NCBI RefSeq assembly: GCF_001641615.1
Contig: NZ_LRRU01000019.1
Span: 154,048-218,047, forward strand
Length of the DNA stretch: 64,000 bases
Origin: Pseudoalteromonas gelatinilytica
Lineage (GTDB): Bacteria > Pseudomonadota > Gammaproteobacteria > Enterobacterales > Alteromonadaceae
Reading direction: 5' to 3'
In this document: positions 59,844 to 64,000 of the stretch, one piece after another
How positions within the stretch are numbered: position 1 is the stretch's first letter
Layout: every line of letters starts with the position of its first letter
Made by a program: the position numbers and the translations under genes
The notes under the pieces: model-generated
The model's database searches: none
What the model was told of the DNA's origin: nothing
Seen by the model: only the letters and a program-made list of their open reading frames with translations

Positions 59844-62800
59844 ATGTCTCAATTCAAAGTAACAGCTGTTGCTACTATGGTAACGGCTATCTTGGCATCA
59901 TCTCAAGTGCAAGCTAGTGAACAAACTCGCTTCTATAATGCCTCAAGCGTTAGCTCTCAAGTGCAATTCAACCCTCAAGTATCTCAGCAACGTGCATTAG
60001 CTGAGCGCAGAACTGTATCGGGTCACAAATCAATTTTCGATGAGCAGTTAGGTAAAGCTACGTTCTTATGGAATGCAGTTGGTCAAGCTAAACCTGATAT
60101 GGCGATGGTGCTTCCTGAGCAACGCAATGCCTATGCTGCAGATTTTTATTTAAATGCCTTAACGGGTGTTAGCACCGCTAAAAAAGGCGTCTCAAACGCA
60201 GTATTAACGGATTTATCTGAGCAAAAGCTTGGTTCAATCACTGCTAAATATAAGCAAAAAGTACATGACATTGAAGTATTCAACCGTGAATACAACCTGA
60301 TCATGGACAAAGAATATAACCTAGTCGCAGGTTCTGGCTATTTTGCTAACACAAGTTCAAATGCAACGCAGTCGTTCGCACCGCTTGCTGAATTTGTAGG
60401 TGCAGAGCAAAGCATTAAACGTGCAATTAAAGAACTTGCTGATATCGACGTGTCACTAACTAAGTCAACAGAACAAGGTGACTATGTTAAATACACTGTG
60501 TCTAACCAAAACGGTGACAAAGTTGTATTAGGTCAGCCTCGTGCTAAGAAAGTGTTCTTTGAAGTAGCGGGCGAGCTGCAATCTGCATACTATGTTGAAG
60601 TAGAAGTTGCTGATAAAAACAGCTTAGAAAGCGATTACTTCAGCTACGTTATCGGCGCGCAAAATAGCAAAGTTTATTTCAAGAAAGACTTAAAAGCACA
60701 CGCGGCAGACTTTAACTACCGTGTATGGGCTGACGAAGATGGTTACCCGTGGGAAGGTCCACACGGCGATGTGATCCCAGCTGATGGCCCAGATCAAGTT
60801 GATGAAACTGAAATCCTAGATGCGCCACTTGTAAGCCTGTCTTACTACAAAAAATTAAGCACGATGGATCCGTGGCTTGCAGACGATGCAACAACAACAT
60901 CAGGTAACAACGTATTTGCTTATGCTGATGTAATTGCACCTCAAGGTTACACAGAAGGTGACTTCACTGCTGAAACTACATCAGATTTCACATTCGATTA
61001 TCCTTACCAAGTTGATCAAGTAGCAAACAGCTACGATAACCGTAAAGCTGCAATCGTAAACTTGTTCTATATGAACAACTTCTTACACGATTTCTTCTAT
61101 GACCATGGTTTTGATGAAACATCAAATGTTGCGCAGGTATCTAACTACGGTCGTGGTGGTGTAGAAGGCGACCCAATCGAAGCACAAGCGCAAGATAATA
61201 GTGGTTTAAACAACGCAAACATGTCTACGCCTGCTGACGGTGCAAGCCCTCGCATGCAAATGTATCTATACAACTCAAAAGACGCAAAAGTTGGCGTTGA
61301 TTACGGTGTGGTTGTTACATCTGACGCAACGATTGGTCTTCTTGAATCATCAAAAGTATCTGGCTTTGGTCAAATGCAATTTGCTGATATCGCAGGCGAA
61401 GTTGTTCGTTTAGTTGATGGTAATAACGTTGATTCTGGTAGCGTAACAGACGGTTGTGAACCTGCAACAAATGCAGCAGAACTGGCTGGCAAAATTGCGC
61501 TAGTCGATCGTGGTTCTTGTAACTTCACAGCAAAAGTTCTACACGCTCAAGAAGCAGGTGCAATTGGTGCTATCGTTGTAAACAACAACCCAGATACAGA
61601 TGAACCAGCGCCAATGGGCGGTGAAGACGATGCAGTGATCATTCCTAACATGGGTCTGAACTATGCTGACGGTCATGCGCTTTACGATGGTATCGCTGCA
61701 GGCGACACTGTAACTGTGAACATGTTCAATAAAGCAACGTTAAAAGACGGTACGCTAGATAACGGTATTATTGCTCACGAATGGGGTCACTATATCAGTA
61801 ACCGTTTAGTGGGTAACTCATCAGGTCTTATCAACTTCCAAGGCCGTGCGATGGGCGAAGGTTGGGGTGATTTCCACTCTCTTATGTTTATTGCTAAAGC
61901 TGATGACATCAACATCGCAGGTAACGACAAGTTCCAAAAAGCATACGGTAGCGGTACTTTCGTAGAAGATTTCTACTATGGTATTCGTCGTGTTCCATAT
62001 TCAACAAATATGGAAGTAAACCCGCTGTCTTTCCGTCATATTACCGAAGATGCAGGTGCTGATGTAGGTATTGCACCAACAAGTGTTGCTTCACCACACG
62101 CAGCAGGTGAAATTTGGGCAACTATGCTTTGGGAAAGCTATGTAGCACTTATTAACGAGCACGGCTTTGAAGATGCGCAAAACCGCATGGCTAACTACTT
62201 AGTTGCTGGTTACAAGCTAACTCCTGTTGCTCCGCTATATACTGAAGCACGTGATGCTATCTTAGCTGCAGCGTACGCAGTTGACCCTGAAGATTACAAA
62301 CTAATCTTAGGTGCATTCGCTAAGCGTGGTATGGGCTTAGGTGCTAAAGCGCCAGAGCGTTTCAGTGAAGATTTAACAGGCGTTGTTGAATCAGACAAAA
62401 TGAAACTTGCTAGCTTCACATTCAAAGATGTGGCAATGAATGCAAACTACAACGGTGCTGAATTAGGTTATTGTTCAAACGATAACGTGCTAGATAAAGG
62501 CGAAACAGGTACATTAACTGTTAGCATCATGAACACCGGTAGTGAAGTACTAACGGGTACACAAGCACAGTTAACAGTTGTTAGCGGTCACGATGTAACA
62601 TTCGAAAATGATGGTTTAATCACATTCGACGATACAAATCCGTATGCTTCGCAAACAAGCGCGCCTATCACGTTTACACTAAATGATGCAGGCACTGCTG
62701 ATACACTTGAAATTGAAGTGTCATTCCCAGAGCTGTCTGCAGATGATGAAATTGTTGAAGCTACAAGCGATACAGTATCTTACCTTGTGAACATGGACTT

Positions 62801-63857
62801 TGAAGATAAAGCACCAGTGAGCTCACAAACTGCTGACGATATGGAAGTAGCAGGTGCATCATTACGTGATTGGAAAGAAAACGTAATGACAGGTGACGAC
62901 TTAGCAGTTGGCACACAAAGCATGGCAACGGGCGGTAATATCAACTTCTTTAACAGCTTTGGCTTTGGTCTTGGCGAGCAAACAATGTACCTAAACAACA
63001 ATGACTTCCAGTCTGATGTTGCAGTTGAGTCAAGAGAGTTTGATATCGGTTTTGCGGGTGACTTTGAAGTTTCATTCTGGCACTTCTACCTAATCGAAAA
63101 CGAATGGGATGGTGGTGTTGTAGAGATCAGCGTAAACGGCGGTAACTGGGTTGATGTTACTGAAATGGGCGGTACATTTGATGTTGGTTACGATGGCCCG
63201 TTAATCGAAAACGACGCGCAAGCACTACAAGATCGCGATACTTTCACAGGTAACAATGTGGATGGCAGCGGTGCTTACGGTAACTACGAAACAATTCGTT
63301 TCGGTACTGAACTAAACGGTAACCGTGCAAAATTACGTTTCCGTATGTCATCAGATAGTGCAGTACGTGAGTTCGGCTGGTGGATTGATAACGTAACTGT
63401 TAGCAATGTAACATCACCAATCTTCTCAAATGTAATTGCAGGTGATGCATTAGCATGTGATAACGCACTTCCATTAGTGTCTGTATCGGGTGATGCGTCT
63501 GTTTCTGAATCTGCTTCAGGCACTTTAACGGCAACAGCGTCAGACCGTAACAGTGATGACACGCTAAGCTACACCTGGACGCAACTAAGCGGCACAACAG
63601 CAACACTTACAGGTGCTGACACTGCAACTCTAGGCTTCACGCCAGGTGCTATCTCAAGCGATGACGAGTTAGTATTTGAAGTAACAGTAAGCGATGGTAC
63701 AGACTCTGTATCAGAGCAGTTCACTGTTGCCGTAACTAACGAAGCTGAGCCAGTAGAAGAGAAGAAAGTAACTAAATCTAGCAACGGTAGCTTTGGTTTC
63801 TTAACACTACTACTTGCACCACTAGCGCTTATCGGCCGCCGCCGTAAACGTAAATAA
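59844..63857 (+). CDS. M36 (fungalysin) metallopeptidase with PA domain and GlyGly-CTERM
   Basis: A 1337-residue secreted protease. After the signal peptide (cleavage near VQASE) come a fungalysin-type propeptide (about residues 35-250), the M36 catalytic region with a protease-associated domain inserted (about 500-630, GKIALVDRGSCNFTAKV), and the zinc motif IAHEWGHYISNR (about 648) with the third ligand in GEGWGDFHSL. Next are beta-sandwich and K319L/PKD-like domains (about 1215-1310), and the tail GSFGFLTLLLAPLALIGRRR is a GlyGly-CTERM signal, expected to be cut by rhombosortase after type II secretion. An ordinary single-gene unit with a strong terminator. Confidence 0.94.
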   Translation: MSQFKVTAVATMVTAILASSQVQASEQTRFYNASSVSSQVQFNPQVSQQRALAERRTVSGHKSIFDEQLGKATFLWNAVGQAKPDMAMVLPEQRNAYAADFYLNALTGVSTAKKGVSNAVLTDLSEQKLGSITAKYKQKVHDIEVFNREYNLIMDKEYNLVAGSGYFANTSSNATQSFAPLAEFVGAEQSIKRAIKELADIDVSLTKSTEQGDYVKYTVSNQNGDKVVLGQPRAKKVFFEVAGELQSAYYVEVEVADKNSLESDYFSYVIGAQNSKVYFKKDLKAHAADFNYRVWADEDGYPWEGPHGDVIPADGPDQVDETEILDAPLVSLSYYKKLSTMDPWLADDATTTSGNNVFAYADVIAPQGYTEGDFTAETTSDFTFDYPYQVDQVANSYDNRKAAIVNLFYMNNFLHDFFYDHGFDETSNVAQVSNYGRGGVEGDPIEAQAQDNSGLNNANMSTPADGASPRMQMYLYNSKDAKVGVDYGVVVTSDATIGLLESSKVSGFGQMQFADIAGEVVRLVDGNNVDSGSVTDGCEPATNAAELAGKIALVDRGSCNFTAKVLHAQEAGAIGAIVVNNNPDTDEPAPMGGEDDAVIIPNMGLNYADGHALYDGIAAGDTVTVNMFNKATLKDGTLDNGIIAHEWGHYISNRLVGNSSGLINFQGRAMGEGWGDFHSLMFIAKADDINIAGNDKFQKAYGSGTFVEDFYYGIRRVPYSTNMEVNPLSFRHITEDAGADVGIAPTSVASPHAAGEIWATMLWESYVALINEHGFEDAQNRMANYLVAGYKLTPVAPLYTEARDAILAAAYAVDPEDYKLILGAFAKRGMGLGAKAPERFSEDLTGVVESDKMKLASFTFKDVAMNANYNGAELGYCSNDNVLDKGETGTLTVSIMNTGSEVLTGTQAQLTVVSGHDVTFENDGLITFDDTNPYASQTSAPITFTLNDAGTADTLEIEVSFPELSADDEIVEATSDTVSYLVNMDFEDKAPVSSQTADDMEVAGASLRDWKENVMTGDDLAVGTQSMATGGNINFFNSFGFGLGEQTMYLNNNDFQSDVAVESREFDIGFAGDFEVSFWHFYLIENEWDGGVVEISVNGGNWVDVTEMGGTFDVGYDGPLIENDAQALQDRDTFTGNNVDGSGAYGNYETIRFGTELNGNRAKLRFRMSSDSAVREFGWWIDNVTVSNVTSPIFSNVIAGDALACDNALPLVSVSGDASVSESASGTLTATASDRNSDDTLSYTWTQLSGTTATLTGADTATLGFTPGAISSDDELVFEVTVSDGTDSVSEQFTVAVTNEAEPVEEKKVTKSSNGSFGFLTLLLAPLALIGRRRKRK

Positions 63858-63877
63858 GACTTTTAAATAGTGATAAC

Positions 63878-63910
63878 AAAGCCCTTACAGCTCGCTGTAA
63901 GGGCTTTTTT
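63878..63910 (+). terminator. Terminator after the M36 protease gene
   Basis: 13-bp stem AAAGCCCTTACAG/CTGTAAGGGCTTT with loop CTCG and six T residues. Confidence 0.95.
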
Positions 63911-63917
63911 GTTTTTA

Positions 63918-64000
63918 AGTTAGCGAGGGAAAGTTAGCGAGAGTAAAGTTAGCGAGAGTAAAGTTAGCGAGAGTAAAGTTAGCGAGAGTAAAGTTAGCGA
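63918..64000. repeat. 15-mer array (AGTTAGCGAGAGTAA), continuing past the window
   Basis: One 14-base unit, four identical 15-base units and a partial unit at the window edge. Same family and orientation as the arrays at 41628 and 44491, here right after a terminator. Confidence 0.93.

Overview
The window looks like chromosomal DNA of a marine gammaproteobacterium, most probably Pseudoalteromonas or a close Alteromonadales relative. The reasons are the moderate-to-low GC, secreted S9, M1 and M36 peptidases (one with a GlyGly-CTERM tail), a glyoxylate shunt built from malate synthase G plus a long isocitrate lyase, NagX, DUF3500/HupE and PepSY iron genes. The species call is inference from gene content. 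No rRNA, tRNA, CRISPR array, integrase or complete insertion sequence was seen.

Layout. 1-8.7 kb: DUF2938 fragment, thiopurine methyltransferase, DODA-type dioxygenase, dipeptidyl peptidase IV, a DUF3500 lipoprotein with a HupE/UreJ-like membrane protein, an S9-like hydrolase and a miniature FliF-like protein. 9.4-14.2 kb: a membrane/soluble split spermidine synthase-like pair with a TlpA thioredoxin, then a MarR-HlyD-DUF2955 efflux operon behind a perfect 20-bp inverted repeat. 14.2-18.2 kb: a one-domain chitin-binding secreted protein, ArfB, and a minus-strand racemase-VOC-UDG-PhyH run. 18.2-20.7 kb: a DUF3649-PepSY-DUF3325 iron cassette behind a Fur-box-like site. 20.9-31.9 kb: lipocalin, YaiI, a lone receiver, a periplasmic binding protein, gamma-glutamyltransferase, and sbcD-sbcC with a methyltransferase. 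32-41 kb: M1 peptidase, HAD, YebC/YeeN, and divergent glcB and aceA.

40.9-46 kb is rich in repeats: heptamer, 15-mer and octamer arrays, a 23-nt irregular repeat and hairpins starting with GTAG that look like REP sequences, lying around an S9 peptidase, a VOC protein and a small membrane protein. 46.6-49.9 kb is a compact four-gene minus-strand cluster (DUF1445, PxpA, DUF4392, D-amino-acid aminotransferase) that reads as a D-glutamate/5-oxoproline pathway. 49.9-58.9 kb holds a GH3 hexosaminidase, a two-domain D-2-hydroxyacid dehydrogenase, NagX, a diguanylate cyclase and a VanX-like dipeptidase. The window ends with a second REP cluster, a lipoprotein, a large M36 metalloprotease and another 15-mer array running off the edge.

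The strongest unexplained signals are at DNA level: a spaced palindrome TGTAAA-(five G/C)-TTTACA at about nine sites, in and between genes; a scattered word around TTTACTAACT often preceded by GATCA; and the composite satellite/REP regions. At protein level the most interesting are the D-glutamate cluster and the mini-FliF.
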